A stretch of DNA of 64,000 bases from Nocardiopsis algeriensis (GCF_014203695.1 NZ_JACHJO010000004.1:417298-481297); one strand, 5' to 3'; positions 27,651 through 40,583 are shown, numbered from the stretch's first letter. The notes: generated by a model not told the origin, from the sequence alone. Numbers and translations are program-made.

Positions 27651-28266
27651 GGATCTTCTCCTTGAGGTCCTTGGGTACCTGGACGTAGAACTGCGTGGCC
27701 GCGTCGGGATCGGCCTCCAGGCCGAGACTCTCGGCACTCTCGGCCCAGGAGGGCAGTTCCGCCCGGACGCGGTGGGTGTCCAGCGCGAACTCGATGAAGT
27801 GGTTCGTGCGGTGGGCCACGACGGTCGCCTCGCGGATGCGGCGGATCTCGGGCCAGGCGATGAAGGTGCCCTCACCGGGGAACCACCACTTGCGCTCCTG
27901 GAGCACCGTGATGCCGTCGCTGTCGGCGCTGATGCCCTGCCGGGTGATGCGCTGGGGCAGTCCCCGCATCACGTACACGTTGCTCATGGGACCGACGAAC
28001 ATCATCACCAGGGATGCCGCCACCCACAGGGTCACCGAGCCGGGCGTGCTCTCCTGGTACAGCACGTGCCGGAAGGTGGACCAGAGAACGGCCAGGAAGC
28101 CCAGGGTGAGGACGGCCGAGAAGTAGGCCGCCGCCATCCACATCCTCGTGCTGGGGCCGCGCAGGCTGACGTACCTGCGCAGGTAGGAGACGCTGCCGGG
28201 CCGCTGGGAGAGGTCGGAGGGGGCGCCCCGCACCACGGGGACGTCCGAGGGATCGGGGGAGGACAT
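27574..28266 (-). CDS. Hypothetical membrane protein, two spans
   Basis: A 230-residue protein with a polar N-terminus, two adjacent transmembrane segments (about residues 42-64 and 74-98) and a soluble C-terminal domain containing ERKWWFPGEGTFIAWPEIRRI, reminiscent of the PH-like/DUF fold of small actinobacterial membrane proteins. No enzyme motif was seen. The ATG is at 28266. Its end overlaps the IclR gene antisense (27574-27650), so the two transcripts are complementary there. Confidence 0.75.
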   Translation of the reverse strand: MSSPDPSDVPVVRGAPSDLSQRPGSVSYLRRYVSLRGPSTRMWMAAAYFSAVLTLGFLAVLWSTFRHVLYQESTPGSVTLWVAASLVMMFVGPMSNVYVMRGLPQRITRQGISADSDGITVLQERKWWFPGEGTFIAWPEIRRIREATVVAHRTNHFIEFALDTHRVRAELPSWAESAESLGLEADPDAATQFYVQVPKDLKEKILKMVERTAPLPGIVERLPRPEESGR

Positions 28267-28380
28267 GGCCCCATTGTCCCCCAATCGGAGCCGCTCCGCG
28301 CGCCCGTCGGCGGGCCCGCTCCCCCGCCGGCTGCCGCCGAACTCCGGACATCCCGACCGGGGAGCGCTAGAGTCCGGTCC

Positions 28381-28653
28381 ATGGGACCGACGACGAGACC
28401 GGGCACCGACGAGTACGACACCGAGCTGCGCGCCGGCGGCGAGGTCGTGGTCATCGGCGGCATGCTCTACCGGGGGCGGACCGTCCTGGTGGAGGGGCCG
28501 GGGATGTTCGAGCCGCTGGAGCGCTGGGCCAAGGGAGTGGCCGAGGCGCTGGGCGAGCCGGTGACCTGGCGGGCCACGGACTGGAAGGGAGAGCTCGCCG
28601 GACGCGGGACCGTGCAGCCCGGACCCGGTGCTCAGAGTCGGCGCGCGCTCTGA
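28381..28653 (+). CDS. Small hypothetical protein, 90 residues
   Basis: ATG at 28381. The protein has a beta-rich N-terminal part (GGEVVVIGGMLYRGRTVLVEG) and a helical middle (LERWAKGVAEALGE); I do not recognise it. It has no signal or membrane span. It starts 114 bases from the divergent membrane-protein gene, and its 3' end overlaps the zinc-ribbon gene on the opposite strand by 22 bases. Codon use is like its neighbours. Confidence 0.55.
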   Translation: MGPTTRPGTDEYDTELRAGGEVVVIGGMLYRGRTVLVEGPGMFEPLERWAKGVAEALGEPVTWRATDWKGELAGRGTVQPGPGAQSRRAL

Positions 28654-28733
28654 GCTCCGCACTTGGCGCACTCGAACTTGCGGTCGTCACCGAGGATCCA
28701 GTCGTGGTCACCGCCGTTGGGGCACGTGGACAT
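28632..28733 (-). CDS. Tiny zinc-ribbon-like protein, 33 residues
   Basis: A short frame with ATG at 28733 and AAGGAG nine bases upstream. It reads MSTCPNGGDHDWILGDD and then KFECAKCGAQSARRL. Cys4, His10, Cys24 and Cys27 make a plausible single zinc site (C...H...CxxC). An ATG at 28742 touches the ribosome site and is unlikely. An A/T-rich promoter-like stretch lies upstream at 28770-28830. Function unknown. Confidence 0.6.
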   Translation of the reverse strand: MSTCPNGGDHDWILGDDRKFECAKCGAQSARRL

Positions 28734-28879
28734 CGACACCATCTCCTTGAGGGGATGTTGGGGGTCTGTGCCGAACACTGTATTTCTCACCCGCCACACC
28801 AGTCCCGCGAATGAGAAAGTTTTTCACTTAACTCATGTATGGGATCGCTCCCAAGCCCGCCGTCCGAGACCGGGCACAC

Positions 28880-28908
28880 GCGGGGCCCGTCACGGCGACG
28901 GGCCCCGC
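28880..28908 (-). terminator. Terminator after rbpA
   Basis: Perfect 12-pair stem GCGGGGCCCGTC with loop ACGGC, 20 bases past the rbpA stop. Confidence 0.85.
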
Positions 28909-28927
28909 GGAGAAGACCTGGGAGGGG

Positions 28928-29296
28928 TCAGTTGGCGGCCCTCATGTGCGCCTCGACGGCGGCGCGGTCGGCACGCAGCTTGGCGAGGGCCTCGTCCAGG
29001 ATGAGCTTGCCCTCCTCCTCGCTGCGGCGCTCCTTCACGTACGCCAGGTGGGTCTTGTACGGCTCGGTACGCGGAGGCGACGGGGGGTTCGCCTTGTCCT
29101 TGCCCGCGGGGAACCCGCAGCGCGGGCAGTCCCACTCGTCGGGGACGAGGGCCTCGCTCGCGAAGCTGGGCACGACCTCGTGCAGGTTCGCGCAGTAGAA
29201 CGGAACCCGGACGCGGGGGGCGGCCTCGCCCCGCTCCGCCTCGCCCATAGGGCCGGCTCCGACACGGCTGCCACGGATGGCACTGCCACTACCCAC
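28928..29296 (-). CDS. rbpA: RNA polymerase-binding protein RbpA
   Basis: A 122-residue actinobacterial transcription activator that binds sigma-A-type factors and stabilises open complexes. Diagnostic segments: SAIRGSRVGAGPMGEAERGE (residues 4-23, the N-terminal tail and basic linker), a zinc site with Cys34, HE and WDCPRCGFPAG, and EPYKTHLAYVKERRS in the C-terminal sigma-interaction part. GTG 29296 has AAGGAG seven bases upstream. Monocistronic, with its own terminator. Confidence 0.96.
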   Translation of the reverse strand: MGSGSAIRGSRVGAGPMGEAERGEAAPRVRVPFYCANLHEVVPSFASEALVPDEWDCPRCGFPAGKDKANPPSPPRTEPYKTHLAYVKERRSEEEGKLILDEALAKLRADRAAVEAHMRAAN

Positions 29297-29373
29297 GAAA
29301 AACTCCTTCGGCGAACACGCTCACCGGCACTCTGGCGAGCTTGACTGTGAACGGGGCACCCCGCGACCGCGGT

Positions 29374-29616
29374 CTACATCCCCCGGTTGATCAACAGGCC
29401 GAGGACGACGACGGCCAGGATCCACATGACGCCGAGCACGACGGTCATGCGGTCGAGGTTGCGCTCGACGACCGACGATCCGCCGAGCGAGGACGTGACC
29501 CCGCCGCCGAACATGTCGGAGAGGCCGCCGCCCTTGCCCTTGTGCATGAGCACCAGGAGGATCAGCAGCACGCTGAGGAGCATCACGAAGATGGACAGAC
29601 CGAGGATCACACGCAC
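29374..29616 (-). CDS. secG: Preprotein translocase subunit SecG
   Basis: An 80-residue membrane protein with two spans (about residues 3-24 and 55-76) linked by the conserved loop HKGKGGGLSDMFGGG. GTG 29616 places the first span at the N-terminus; the ATG 21 codons upstream would add an unusual Cys/His/Pro leader. It stimulates protein export with SecY and SecE. Downstream of tpiA in the gap-pgk-tpiA-secG order common in actinobacteria. Confidence 0.93.
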   Translation of the reverse strand: MRVILGLSIFVMLLSVLLILLVLMHKGKGGGLSDMFGGGVTSSLGGSSVVERNLDRMTVVLGVMWILAVVVLGLLINRGM

Positions 29617-30079
29617 ACCCGTAAGCTCGTCCCCGCATTCGGGGGGATGGACACCTCGGCCCCACCAGCCCTGACGCACCGGCTGCCAGGGGCCGATCCG
29701 GTGGCGGGGAGGAGGAGACCGGGGACATTTTCGGATTTTACCGTGTCCCTAGGCGACACGGGCGGGGAAACCGCGAGACACGGTACCCCATGGTGCAGTT
29801 TAGCCCGAGCAGGGGACCTGTCGGGCGCCCTGCCCGTCACCGTTGGGCAACGGAGTGCGACGGGAGGGGTCCGCGGGAGCCCGTCCAGCGGCTGCCCGCC
29901 GGGGGCTCCCGGTTCTCCGGTCGTCACACGGCCGGCGGACGCCCCCTGCCGCACCGGAGGAGCTTGCGCGGCCGGTCATCGGGCCGGACCGCGCTCCCCG
30001 CCGTGCGAGGGGACACCTGGCCGGCCGTTCGCCGGGGCATCGGCCCGCCGCTGCGGCGAGGGCGTCCAAAAAGCAGGGC
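29617..30079. other. Intergenic region between tpiA and secG
   Basis: 463 bases with no gene that I can support; the open frames crossing it are shadows. A small A/T-rich patch at 29730-29750 (ttttcggattttaccgtgt) may be the secG promoter. Confidence 0.5.
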
Positions 30080-30859
30080 CTAGCCGTTCTCGCTGTAGCG
30101 GATGACCTTGACGAACTCGTCGGCCTTCAGGCAGGCACCGCCGACAAGGGCGCCGTCGACGTCCTTCTCCGCCATGATGCCCGGGGCGTTGTCGCCCTTG
30201 ACCGAGCCGCCGTAGAGCACGCGGACCTTGTCGGCCACCTCGGACGAGTACAGCTCGGCCAGGCGCGCGCGGACGGCCGAGCACACCTCCTGGGCATCGG
30301 CCGGGGTGGCGACCTCGCCGGTGCCGATGGCCCACACGGGCTCGTAGGCGACGACGATGCGCTCGGCCTGCTCGGCGGGGATCTCCTTGAGCGCGCCGTC
30401 GAGCTGGGCGAGCACGTGTTCGACCTGCCGCCCGGCCTTGCGTACCTCCAGCCCCTCGCCCACGCACAGGATCGGCACGATGCCGTTCTTGAAGGCGGCC
30501 TTGACCTTGGCGTTGACCAGGGCGTCGTCCTCGGCGTGGTACTCGCGCCGCTCGGAGTGGCCCACCAGGACGTACTCGCAGTCGAGCTTGGCCAGCATCG
30601 CGCCGGAGATCTCGCCGGTGTAGGCACCCTTGTCGTGCGCCGAGATGTCCTGGGCGCCGTACTTGATCTTGAGCTTGTCCCCGTCGACCAGCGTCTGCAC
30701 GCTGCGGATGTCGGTGAAGGGGGGCAGGACCACGACCTCGGTCCTGTCGTGGTCCTTGGCGTCGAGCGCGAACGCGAGTTTCTGGACGAGCGCGATCGCC
30801 TCGAGGTGGTTGTTGTTCATCTTCCAGTTGCCCGCGATCAGCGGCAGGCGCTGGGCCAT
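30080..30859 (-). CDS. tpiA: Triosephosphate isomerase
   Basis: A 259-residue TIM-barrel enzyme interconverting dihydroxyacetone phosphate and glyceraldehyde 3-phosphate. Active-site residues are seen: Asn/Lys in AGNWKMN (residues 9-15), His in VGHSERR, Glu in [10 protein letters not shown], and the phosphate loop LYGGSVKG. It follows pgk with a 45-base gap. Confidence 0.97.
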   Translation of the reverse strand: MAQRLPLIAGNWKMNNNHLEAIALVQKLAFALDAKDHDRTEVVVLPPFTDIRSVQTLVDGDKLKIKYGAQDISAHDKGAYTGEISGAMLAKLDCEYVLVGHSERREYHAEDDALVNAKVKAAFKNGIVPILCVGEGLEVRKAGRQVEHVLAQLDGALKEIPAEQAERIVVAYEPVWAIGTGEVATPADAQEVCSAVRARLAELYSSEVADKVRVLYGGSVKGDNAPGIMAEKDVDGALVGGACLKADEFVKVIRYSENG

Positions 30860-30904
30860 GTCGTCACTTCCCTGTGCGTGGTCGGAGCGGAGGTCGAGGA
30901 GTCT

Positions 30905-32089
<1,185 letters not shown>

Positions 32090-32214
32090 GCTGGTCTCCT
32101 CGTTCGTAAGTGGGTCTGTCTGCCCCGGCCGCGCCGGGGGTGTGCGCTCACGAGGGCACCCCCTCGCGCGCACTGCGGGCGAAGGGGTGCCGTGTCACGC
32201 GGGGCGGCCGAGGC

Positions 32215-33574
<1,360 letters not shown>

Positions 33575-34555
33575 TCACGGGACCAGCATGTCCGGCGTGA
33601 GGTTGGCCTCGGTCCCCTCGATGCCCAGGTCGGCCGCGCGCTTGTCCGCCATGGCCAGCAGCCTGCGGATGCGTCCCGCGATGGCGTCCTTGGTCAGCGG
33701 GGGCACCGACAGCTGGCCCAGCTCCTCCAGGGACGCCTGCTTGTGCGCCAGGCGCAGCTTGCCCGCCGCCACCAGGTGCTCGGGCGCGTCCTCTCCCAGG
33801 ATCTCCAGGGCCCGCTCCACCCGGGCGCCCGCGGCAACGGCGGCACGGGCGCTGCGGCGCAGGTTGGCGTCGTCGAAATTGGCCAGGCGGTTGGCGGTGG
33901 CACGCACCTCGCGGCGCATCCGGCGCTCCTCCCAGGCCAGAACGCTCTGGTGGGCGCCCAGCAGCGTCAGCAGGGCGCCGATGGAGTCGCCGTCGCGCAC
34001 GACCACCCGGTCGACGCCGCGCACCTCGCGGGCCTTGGCGTGCACCTTGAGCCTGCGGGCCGCGCCCACCAGGGCCAGCGCCGCCTCCGGGCCCGGGCAG
34101 GTGACCTCCAGCGACATCGACCGGCCCGGCTCGGTGAGCGAACCGTGCGCGATGAAGGCACCGCGCCAGGCCGACTCGGAGTCGCAGGCCCCACCCGCCA
34201 CCACGTGGCGGGGCAGGCCGCGTACGGGACGGCCGTTGTTGTCCACCAGGCCCGTCTGCCGGGCCAGGGACTCGCCGTCCTTGATCACCCGCACCACGTA
34301 CCGGTTGCCCTTGCGCAATCCGCTCGGGGAGAGCACGACCACCTCGGACTCGTGGCCGAACACCTCCGAGATGTCCTTGCGCAGACGGCGCGCCGCCGCC
34401 CCGGTGTCGAGCTCGGCCTCGATCACGATCCGGCCGCCCACCAGGTGGAGGCCGCCGGTGAACCGCAGGATGGTGGACACCTCCGCCTTGCGGCAGCATG
34501 GCTTGAGAATCGCCAGACGGCTCAACTCGTCCTTCACCACGCTGGTCATCGCCAT
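33575..34555 (-). CDS. whiA: Sporulation transcription regulator WhiA
   Basis: A 326-residue protein with a degenerate LAGLIDADG homing-endonuclease-like core (residues 1-215) and a C-terminal helix-turn-helix ([26 protein letters not shown] region). Opening VKDELSRL and the CCRKAEVS segment are typical of WhiA. It activates division and sporulation genes in Streptomyces with WhiB. Downstream of yvcK and rapZ, as in most Gram-positive genomes; here a DUF488 gene is inserted between yvcK and whiA. Confidence 0.95.
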   Translation of the reverse strand: MAMTSVVKDELSRLAILKPCCRKAEVSTILRFTGGLHLVGGRIVIEAELDTGAAARRLRKDISEVFGHESEVVVLSPSGLRKGNRYVVRVIKDGESLARQTGLVDNNGRPVRGLPRHVVAGGACDSESAWRGAFIAHGSLTEPGRSMSLEVTCPGPEAALALVGAARRLKVHAKAREVRGVDRVVVRDGDSIGALLTLLGAHQSVLAWEERRMRREVRATANRLANFDDANLRRSARAAVAAGARVERALEILGEDAPEHLVAAGKLRLAHKQASLEELGQLSVPPLTKDAIAGRIRRLLAMADKRAADLGIEGTEANLTPDMLVP

Positions 34556-34751
34556 CGCTGCGCTCCCCCCTCGTCAACCCGGACCGGCGCCGCGCGCCCG
34601 GCCGCGGCGTTCGTCCCGCGGCTCCGCCACGAGCGGCTTCCTTCGTGGCAGACTACGTCACGGGACGCTCTGTGCCGACCCATCGACGGCGTGTTGCGTG
34701 TTCCCCGTCCGGCTTCCTCCAAACCACGGAGTACTTCGTGCCGGTGCATGG

Positions 34752-35153
34752 TCAATTGCCCCCGTTCCCGCCGGCCAGTGCCTCCTCCAGGTAGGCGCAC
34801 AGGACGACCGCATGGTTGTGCTCGGTGTCCTTCGCCGCGTAGAGCAGGGTGAACGGGCCCTCGCGACCCGCCGCCAACAGGGGTTCGAGGCCCTCGGGAC
34901 GCGCGTCGAGTTCGGCCCGATAGCGTTCGGCGAACTCCTCGAAGCGCCGGGGATCGTGGCCGAACCACGCGCGCAGTTCACTGCTGGGCGCGGCCTCCCT
35001 GACCCATTCCACGCCCTCCAGGGTGTCCTTTCGCACACCGCGCGGCCAGACGCGGTCGACCAGGAAACGGGGCCCCGGCGGACCGCTCCCCCGGGAACCC
35101 TCCCGCCTGCGCACCTCGTCGTAGACGCGTTCCACATGCACCGTGTGACTCAT
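34752..35153 (-). CDS. DUF488-family protein
   Basis: A 133-residue soluble protein. VDRVWPRGVRKD, WVREAAPSSELRAWFGHDP and FTLLYAAKDTEHNHAVVL are the DUF488/YeaO hallmarks. Function unsettled; sometimes described as a uroporphyrin-III methyltransferase-like annotation artefact. The ATG at 35153 lies 34 bases after the yvcK stop. Its insertion inside the normally tight rapZ-yvcK-whiA cluster is unusual. Confidence 0.88.
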   Translation of the reverse strand: MSHTVHVERVYDEVRRREGSRGSGPPGPRFLVDRVWPRGVRKDTLEGVEWVREAAPSSELRAWFGHDPRRFEEFAERYRAELDARPEGLEPLLAAGREGPFTLLYAAKDTEHNHAVVLCAYLEEALAGGNGGN

Positions 35154-35187
35154 GGGACGGATGTTCCCGAGAAGAGGCGGTCGAACC

Positions 35188-36165
35188 TCAGCCCTCCGCC
35201 AGGATCCTCTCGAAGGCCGCCGCGAGCCGGTCGTGGTCGTGGCGCGGGGTCCCGTCGCCCCGGGCCAGGTCGTCCAGCACCAGGGAGCCGCCCAGCTCCT
35301 TGGCCGCGTCCCGCAGCGGTTCGGGATCCTCCACCGTGCTCCGGTCGGCCAGCACGACGTCCACACCCAGTTCGGGCGCGTGCTCGCGCAGGACCTCCAG
35401 GTAGGTCTCGGGGCGGAAGCCGTCGGTCTCCCCCCGCTGGGGGGAGAGGTTGAGCGTCACCATGCGCCGGGCCCGGGTGGTGACCAGGGCGTGGGCGAGA
35501 TCGGGCACGAGCAGGTGCGGCAGCACACTGGTGAACCAGGAGCCGGGCCCGAACACGACCCAGTCGGCCTCGCGTACCGCCTTGACCGCCTGGGGGCTGG
35601 CGGGCGGTTCCTCGGGGACGAGCGAGACGGAGCGCACCCGGCCCCGGGTGGCGGCGCAGGCGACCTGGCCGCGGATGGTCGTCACGTCATCGGGCCTTTC
35701 CGGATCGACCCCGGCGACCTCGGCCGAGATGTCCAGCGGCACCGACGACATCGGCAGCACCCTGCCGTGCGCGCCGAGCAGTTGGCCGACCCAGTCCAGC
35801 CCGGCCACGGAGTCCCCCAGCAGCTCCCACAGGGCCACGATGAGCAGGTTGCCGACGGCATGGCCGTGCAGCTCCCCCTCCGACCGGAAGCGATGCTGCA
35901 GGACCTGGGTCCAGGTGTGCCCCCACTCGTCGTCGCCGCACAGAGCGGCCAGGGCCATCCGCAGATCACCGGGCGGCAGCACCCCGAGTTCCCGGCGGAG
36001 CCGGCCGCTGGATCCGCCGTCGTCGGCGACCGTGACGACCGCCGTCACGTCGGTGGTCACCCTGCGCAGGGCGGACAGCGAGGCGTACAGGCCGTGCCCG
36101 CCGCCCAGCGCGACCACCCGTGGCGGGCGCTGTCCCTCCCCGTCCGCTGCGGTGCTCTTCGCCAT
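35188..36165 (-). CDS. yvcK: YvcK/CofD-like protein, UDP-sugar-binding envelope regulator
   Basis: A 325-residue CofD-fold protein. ALGGGHGLYASLSAL (residues 19-33), VADDGGSSGRLR, HAVGNLLIVAL and FGPGSWFTSVLPHLLV are the signature segments. The family binds UDP-N-acetylglucosamine and links carbon flux to peptidoglycan synthesis (GlmR/CuvA). The ATG is at 36165. Between rapZ and whiA. Confidence 0.93.
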   Translation of the reverse strand: MAKSTAADGEGQRPPRVVALGGGHGLYASLSALRRVTTDVTAVVTVADDGGSSGRLRRELGVLPPGDLRMALAALCGDDEWGHTWTQVLQHRFRSEGELHGHAVGNLLIVALWELLGDSVAGLDWVGQLLGAHGRVLPMSSVPLDISAEVAGVDPERPDDVTTIRGQVACAATRGRVRSVSLVPEEPPASPQAVKAVREADWVVFGPGSWFTSVLPHLLVPDLAHALVTTRARRMVTLNLSPQRGETDGFRPETYLEVLREHAPELGVDVVLADRSTVEDPEPLRDAAKELGGSLVLDDLARGDGTPRHDHDRLAAAFERILAEG

Positions 36166-36359
36166 GGCTGTGGACTGTCCCCTCGTCCTGTGTGCGGCAG
36201 GCGTGCCGGGCCGTACCGCCGGGGGCGGGGGGACACCGGTCCCCTCCGCCCCCGAACTGCCGGAAAGCCTCGCCCCCGAGGGGCCGGCATCGGCGCTGAC
36301 CGAGTCAATGTAAGGGATGACGCCCCGCTTGGCGATTCGGTTCGCCCGGTACGTCCCGT

Positions 36360-37244
36360 CTACTCGCGTCCCACGTCCCGGTGCACGACGTGGACCTCCA
36401 CACCCTGGCCCCGCAGCCGCTCGGCGAACTGCTCGGCCATGGCGACGCTGCGGTGCTTGCCGCCGGTGCAGCCCACCGCCAGCGTCATGTAGTGCTTGCC
36501 CTCGCGCTGGTAGCCCTCGATGGTGAGCTTGAGGACCTCGTTGTAGGCCTCCAGCATCTCCTTGGCCCCGTCCTGGGACAGCACGTAGTCGCTCACCGGC
36601 TGGTCCCGGCCGTTCAGCGGCCGCAGCTCGGGGATCCAGTGGGGGTTGGGGAGGAAGCGGCAGTCGAGCACCAGGTCGGCGTCGACCGGCAGGCCGTGCT
36701 TGAAGCCGAACGAGACGACGTTGGCGCGGGGGCGCGCCTCGTCGCTCTCGCCGAAGAAGCCGATCACCCGGGCCTTGAGCTGGTGGACGTTGAGCTGGGA
36801 GGTGTCGATCACCAGGTCGGCCTCGCCGCGGATGGCCCGCAGGGTCTCGCGCTCGCGGGAGATGCCGTCGGTCAGGCGGCCGTCGCCTTGGAGGGGATGG
36901 GGTCTGCGCACTCCCTCGAAGCGGCGGACGAGGGCCTCGTCGCCCGCCTCCAGGAAGAGGACGCGCGCCTTGATGTCTCGCTTGCGCAGCTCCTTCACGG
37001 TGGACAGCAGGTCCTGGGTGAAGGCCAGCGATCGCACGTCCACGACCACCGCCACCCTCGGCACGGCACCGTGGGTGCGCCCCGCCAGCTCGATCATGGT
37101 CGGCAGCAGTCCGGGCGGCAGGTTGTCCACCACGAACCAGTCCAGGTCCTCCAGGGCCCTGGCCGCCGTGCTCCGCCCCGCACCGGACATCCCGGTGACG
37201 AGAACCACCTCGGGCGGCAGCTCCCCGCCCAGTTCGATCGTCAT
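36360..37244 (-). CDS. rapZ: RapZ-family nucleotide-binding protein
   Basis: A 294-residue protein with a P-loop at residues 15-22 reading GMSGAGRS (Arg where the lysine usually is; from memory, actinobacterial members often show this), [35 protein letters not shown], and the C-terminal [16 protein letters not shown]. In enterobacteria RapZ steers decay of the GlmZ small RNA; in Gram-positives its partner is unclear. ATG 37244 overlaps the uvrC stop (ATGA), so it is translationally coupled. Confidence 0.93.
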   Translation of the reverse strand: MTIELGGELPPEVVLVTGMSGAGRSTAARALEDLDWFVVDNLPPGLLPTMIELAGRTHGAVPRVAVVVDVRSLAFTQDLLSTVKELRKRDIKARVLFLEAGDEALVRRFEGVRRPHPLQGDGRLTDGISRERETLRAIRGEADLVIDTSQLNVHQLKARVIGFFGESDEARPRANVVSFGFKHGLPVDADLVLDCRFLPNPHWIPELRPLNGRDQPVSDYVLSQDGAKEMLEAYNEVLKLTIEGYQREGKHYMTLAVGCTGGKHRSVAMAEQFAERLRGQGVEVHVVHRDVGRE

Positions 37245-39259
37245 GTGTCTCCTCCCCCGTCGTTGGTGTGCTGTGCCGATCCGCCGGCCTCGCTGCCCCC
37301 TCCGGCGGGCCCGGCGCTCAGGTGCGCGTGCACGGCCTCGGCCAGCTTGGGGCCGATTCCGGGCACCGCCGCGATCTCCTCGGCCGTGGCGGCGGCGAGC
37401 CTGCGGACCGAGCCGAACTCCTTGATCAGTGCCGCCCTGCGCCTCGGCCCCAGCCCGGGCAGCTCGTCCAGACTGCTGCCGGTGAGCGCCTTGGCGCGCT
37501 TCTGGCGGTGGTAGGCGATGGCGAAGTTGTGCGCCTCGTCCCGGATCCGCTGCAGCAGGTACAGGCCCTCCCCGGTGCGGGGCAGGATGACCGGGTCCTC
37601 GTCGTCGGGCAACCACACCTCCTCCAGGCGCTTGGCCAGGCCGCACACGGCGACGTCCTCGATGCCGAGCTCGTCGAGCGCGCGCCGGGCCGCCTGTGCC
37701 TGGGGGCGCGCCCCGTCCACCACCACAAGGTTAGGGGGATAGGAGAACTTCCCGGGTGGCGGCTCGTCGCCGCCCCGGGCCTGGCCGCTGCCGCCGCCCA
37801 TGCGGGCGACCTCGCCCCGCTCCGCGGTCTCCTCCAGATAGCGGCGGAAGCGCCGCCCCACGACCTCGTACATGGCGGCGACGTCGTGCTGCTCGCGTCC
37901 GCCCTCCCCGCTGCCGCGCACGGAGAAGCGCCGGTACTCGGATTTGCGGGCCAGGCCGTCCTCGAAGACCACCATGGAGGCCACGACGTGCTCCCCCTGG
38001 AGGTTGGAGATGTCGAAGCACTCGATCCGCAGCGGCGCCTCGTCCAGGCCCAGGGCCTCCTGGATCTCGTTGAGGGCGCGGCTGCGGGTGCTCAGGTCCC
38101 CGGCCCTGTGGGTCTTGTGCCGGGACATCGCCTCGCGGGCGTTCTTCTCGACGGTCTCCATCAGGGAGCGCTTGTCACCGCGCCGGGGCACGCGCAGGTC
38201 GACCGCGGAGCCGCGGTGCTCCGAGAGCCACCGGGCGACGGCGTCGCGGTCGGAGGGCAGGTGGGAGACCAGGACCTCCCGGGGCACCGCCGTGCCGGTT
38301 CCGCCGGTCTCATCCTCCCCTTCGGCGCCGCCGTAGATCTGACTGAGGAAGGTCGCCATCAGCTCCTCGGGGCCGGCGTCGGTGACCTTGTCGACCACGT
38401 AGCCGCGGCGGCCCCGGATGCGCCCGCCGCGCACGTGGAAGACCTGGACGGCGGCCTCGAGCTGGTCCTCGACCATGGCGACGACGTCGCAGTCGGTGGA
38501 GTCGGGCAGGACGACGGCCTGCTTCTCCAGGGCGGCGCGCAGCGCCGCGATGTCGTCGCGCAGGCGGGCGGCCCGCTCGTACTCCATCTCCTCGGCGGCC
38601 TCGGCCATCTGCCCCTCCAGATGCCTCATGAAGCGCCCCGTGTCACCGGCCAGGAAGGAGCAGAAGTCGTCGACCAGCGCCCGGTGCTCCTCCGCCGTGG
38701 CCCTGCCCACGCAGGGGGCCACGCACTTGCCGATGTAGCCCAGCAGGCAGGGGCGGCCGCTGTTGCGCGCGTTCTTGAAGACCCCCGGCGAGCAGGTGCG
38801 CACCGGGAAGACCCGCAGCAGCAGGTCGACGGTCTCGCGGATGGCCCAGGCATGGGAGTAGGGCCCGAAGTAGCGCACCCCCCGGCGCTTGGCCCCGCGC
38901 ATCATCTGCACGCGCGGGAACTCCTCCCCCAGGGTCACCGCCAGGTAGGGGTAGCTCTTGTCGTCGCGGTACCTGACGTTGAACCGGGGGTCGTACTGCT
39001 TGATCCAGGTGTACTCCAGCTGGAGCGCCTCCACCTCGGTGCCCACGATCGTCCAGTCGACGTCGTCGGCGGTGGAGACCATCTGCTGGGTGCGCGGGTG
39101 CAGCCCCGCGAAGTCGCGGAAGTAGGAGGACAGCCGGGCCCGGAGGTTCTTGGCCTTGCCCACGTAGATGACCTGCCCCGCCTTGTCCCGGAACCGGTAG
39201 ACCCCCGGGGCGGTCGGGATGGACCCCGGGGCGGGGCGCAGGTGAGGAGTCGCAGCCAT
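37241..39259 (-). CDS. uvrC: UvrABC excinuclease subunit C
   Basis: A 672-residue nuclease making both incisions in nucleotide excision repair. It has a GIY-YIG domain ([21 protein letters not shown], residues about 19-40), cysteines near [13 protein letters not shown], a UVR motif binding UvrB (residues about 205-240), an RNase H-like domain, and helix-hairpin-helix motifs at the end ([25 protein letters not shown]). The Gly-rich tail is longer than usual. The ATG is at 39259. Confidence 0.96.
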   Translation of the reverse strand: MAATPHLRPAPGSIPTAPGVYRFRDKAGQVIYVGKAKNLRARLSSYFRDFAGLHPRTQQMVSTADDVDWTIVGTEVEALQLEYTWIKQYDPRFNVRYRDDKSYPYLAVTLGEEFPRVQMMRGAKRRGVRYFGPYSHAWAIRETVDLLLRVFPVRTCSPGVFKNARNSGRPCLLGYIGKCVAPCVGRATAEEHRALVDDFCSFLAGDTGRFMRHLEGQMAEAAEEMEYERAARLRDDIAALRAALEKQAVVLPDSTDCDVVAMVEDQLEAAVQVFHVRGGRIRGRRGYVVDKVTDAGPEELMATFLSQIYGGAEGEDETGGTGTAVPREVLVSHLPSDRDAVARWLSEHRGSAVDLRVPRRGDKRSLMETVEKNAREAMSRHKTHRAGDLSTRSRALNEIQEALGLDEAPLRIECFDISNLQGEHVVASMVVFEDGLARKSEYRRFSVRGSGEGGREQHDVAAMYEVVGRRFRRYLEETAERGEVARMGGGSGQARGGDEPPPGKFSYPPNLVVVDGARPQAQAARRALDELGIEDVAVCGLAKRLEEVWLPDDEDPVILPRTGEGLYLLQRIRDEAHNFAIAYHRQKRAKALTGSSLDELPGLGPRRRAALIKEFGSVRRLAAATAEEIAAVPGIGPKLAEAVHAHLSAGPAGGGSEAGGSAQHTNDGGGDT

Positions 39260-39443
39260 GCTCCCATTGTGGTCGGTCCGTGTGACATCCGGCCACTTGC
39301 GCGCGGCGCCGCGTACCGTCCGCGGGCCTCCCGCACGTGTCAAGGAGTGATCCGGAAAACGTCACGATCGGGTATCCGCATGGTCTACGTTGGGCGGGTA
39401 CCGACCAACCTTTCCGACTTGAACGACAAGGGAGACCGACTCC

Positions 39444-40580
39444 GTGTCCGTTCCCCAGTGGATCACCCTCGGCATCGCCGTGACGGTCGCCCTGGCGCTG
39501 GTCTTCGCGGCGCGCTGGGTGCTCAGGAACAAGCTCGCCAAGGTGTGGCGCGTGGCGAACTTCGTCGTGACGCGCACCTCCTTCTCCTCCTACGCGGCGG
39601 CCGCCGTCGTCGGGGCCAACCTGGCGCTGCCGAGCGTGGGCGACGTGAGTTGGAGCACGTACCAGACGATCCAGCACTCGATGCGGATCCTCATGATCGC
39701 GTCGCTGACCGCGCTGGGCATCAGCCTGGCCTACGCGGCCACCGACATGATCCTGTCCCGCCTCGAGGTCAACAACGGGGACGCCGACCGCAAGGCCCGC
39801 AGGCTCCAGACCCAGGTGCGGCTGCTGCGCCGGGTCGTCACCTCGGTCATCGTGGTCATCGCCATCTCGGCGATCCTGTTCACGTTCGACGAGGTACGGG
39901 CCCTGGGCGCCGGGCTCCTGGCATCCGCCGGACTCATCGGCATCGTCGCCGGTATCGCGGCCCAGTCGACCCTGGGCAACCTGTTCGCGGGGCTGCAGCT
40001 GGCCTTCAGCGATGCGCTGCGCATCGGTGACGTGGTCGTCGTCGAGGGCGAGTGGGGCCGCGTCGAGGAACTGAGCCTGGTCAACGTCACCATCAAGATC
40101 TGGGACGAGCGCCGCCTGGTCGTACCGGTGATCAACTTCACCAACACCAGCTTCGAGAACTGGACCAAGCAGGGGACCGCGATCACCGCGGCGGTGGTCT
40201 TCCCCCTGGACTGGGAGGTACCCGTCGCGGAGCTGCGCGAGGAGGCGGGGCGCCTCATCACCGCCAGCGAGTACTGGGACGGGCGCAGCTGGTCGTGCCA
40301 GGTCGTCGACATCACCGAGACCGGCGAGGTGAAGGTGCGCGTGGTGGCCACCGCCGCGGACACCGGTGCGCAGTGGAACATCGCCTGCCAGATCCGCGAG
40401 CACCTCGTGGGCTGGCTGGTGGAGAACTACCCCGAGTCCCTGCCGCGCCACCGCACCGAGTTCGTCTCGCCCGACGCCGAGGAGACGGCGTACGCGGCGA
40501 GCTTCCCGGCCTCGGCGTTCCGCCGGGCCGCCTCCGACGGCCGCACCGGCCCCGAGGGCGGCGACCCCGGCGAGGTCTGA
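39444..40580 (+). CDS. Mechanosensitive ion channel, MscS family
   Basis: A 378-residue membrane protein with four hydrophobic segments in the first 190 residues. The pore helix and following beta domain are typical: AGLIGIVAGIAAQSTLGNLFAGLQLAF (about residues 158-185), then DALRIGDVVVVEGEWGRVEEL and NFTNTSFENWT. It probably opens under membrane tension during osmotic downshift. The GTG start follows AAGGGAGA. Monocistronic, closed by a strong hairpin. Confidence 0.93.
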   Translation: MSVPQWITLGIAVTVALALVFAARWVLRNKLAKVWRVANFVVTRTSFSSYAAAAVVGANLALPSVGDVSWSTYQTIQHSMRILMIASLTALGISLAYAATDMILSRLEVNNGDADRKARRLQTQVRLLRRVVTSVIVVIAISAILFTFDEVRALGAGLLASAGLIGIVAGIAAQSTLGNLFAGLQLAFSDALRIGDVVVVEGEWGRVEELSLVNVTIKIWDERRLVVPVINFTNTSFENWTKQGTAITAAVVFPLDWEVPVAELREEAGRLITASEYWDGRSWSCQVVDITETGEVKVRVVATAADTGAQWNIACQIREHLVGWLVENYPESLPRHRTEFVSPDAEETAYAASFPASAFRRAASDGRTGPEGGDPGEV

Positions 40581-40583
40581 ACC

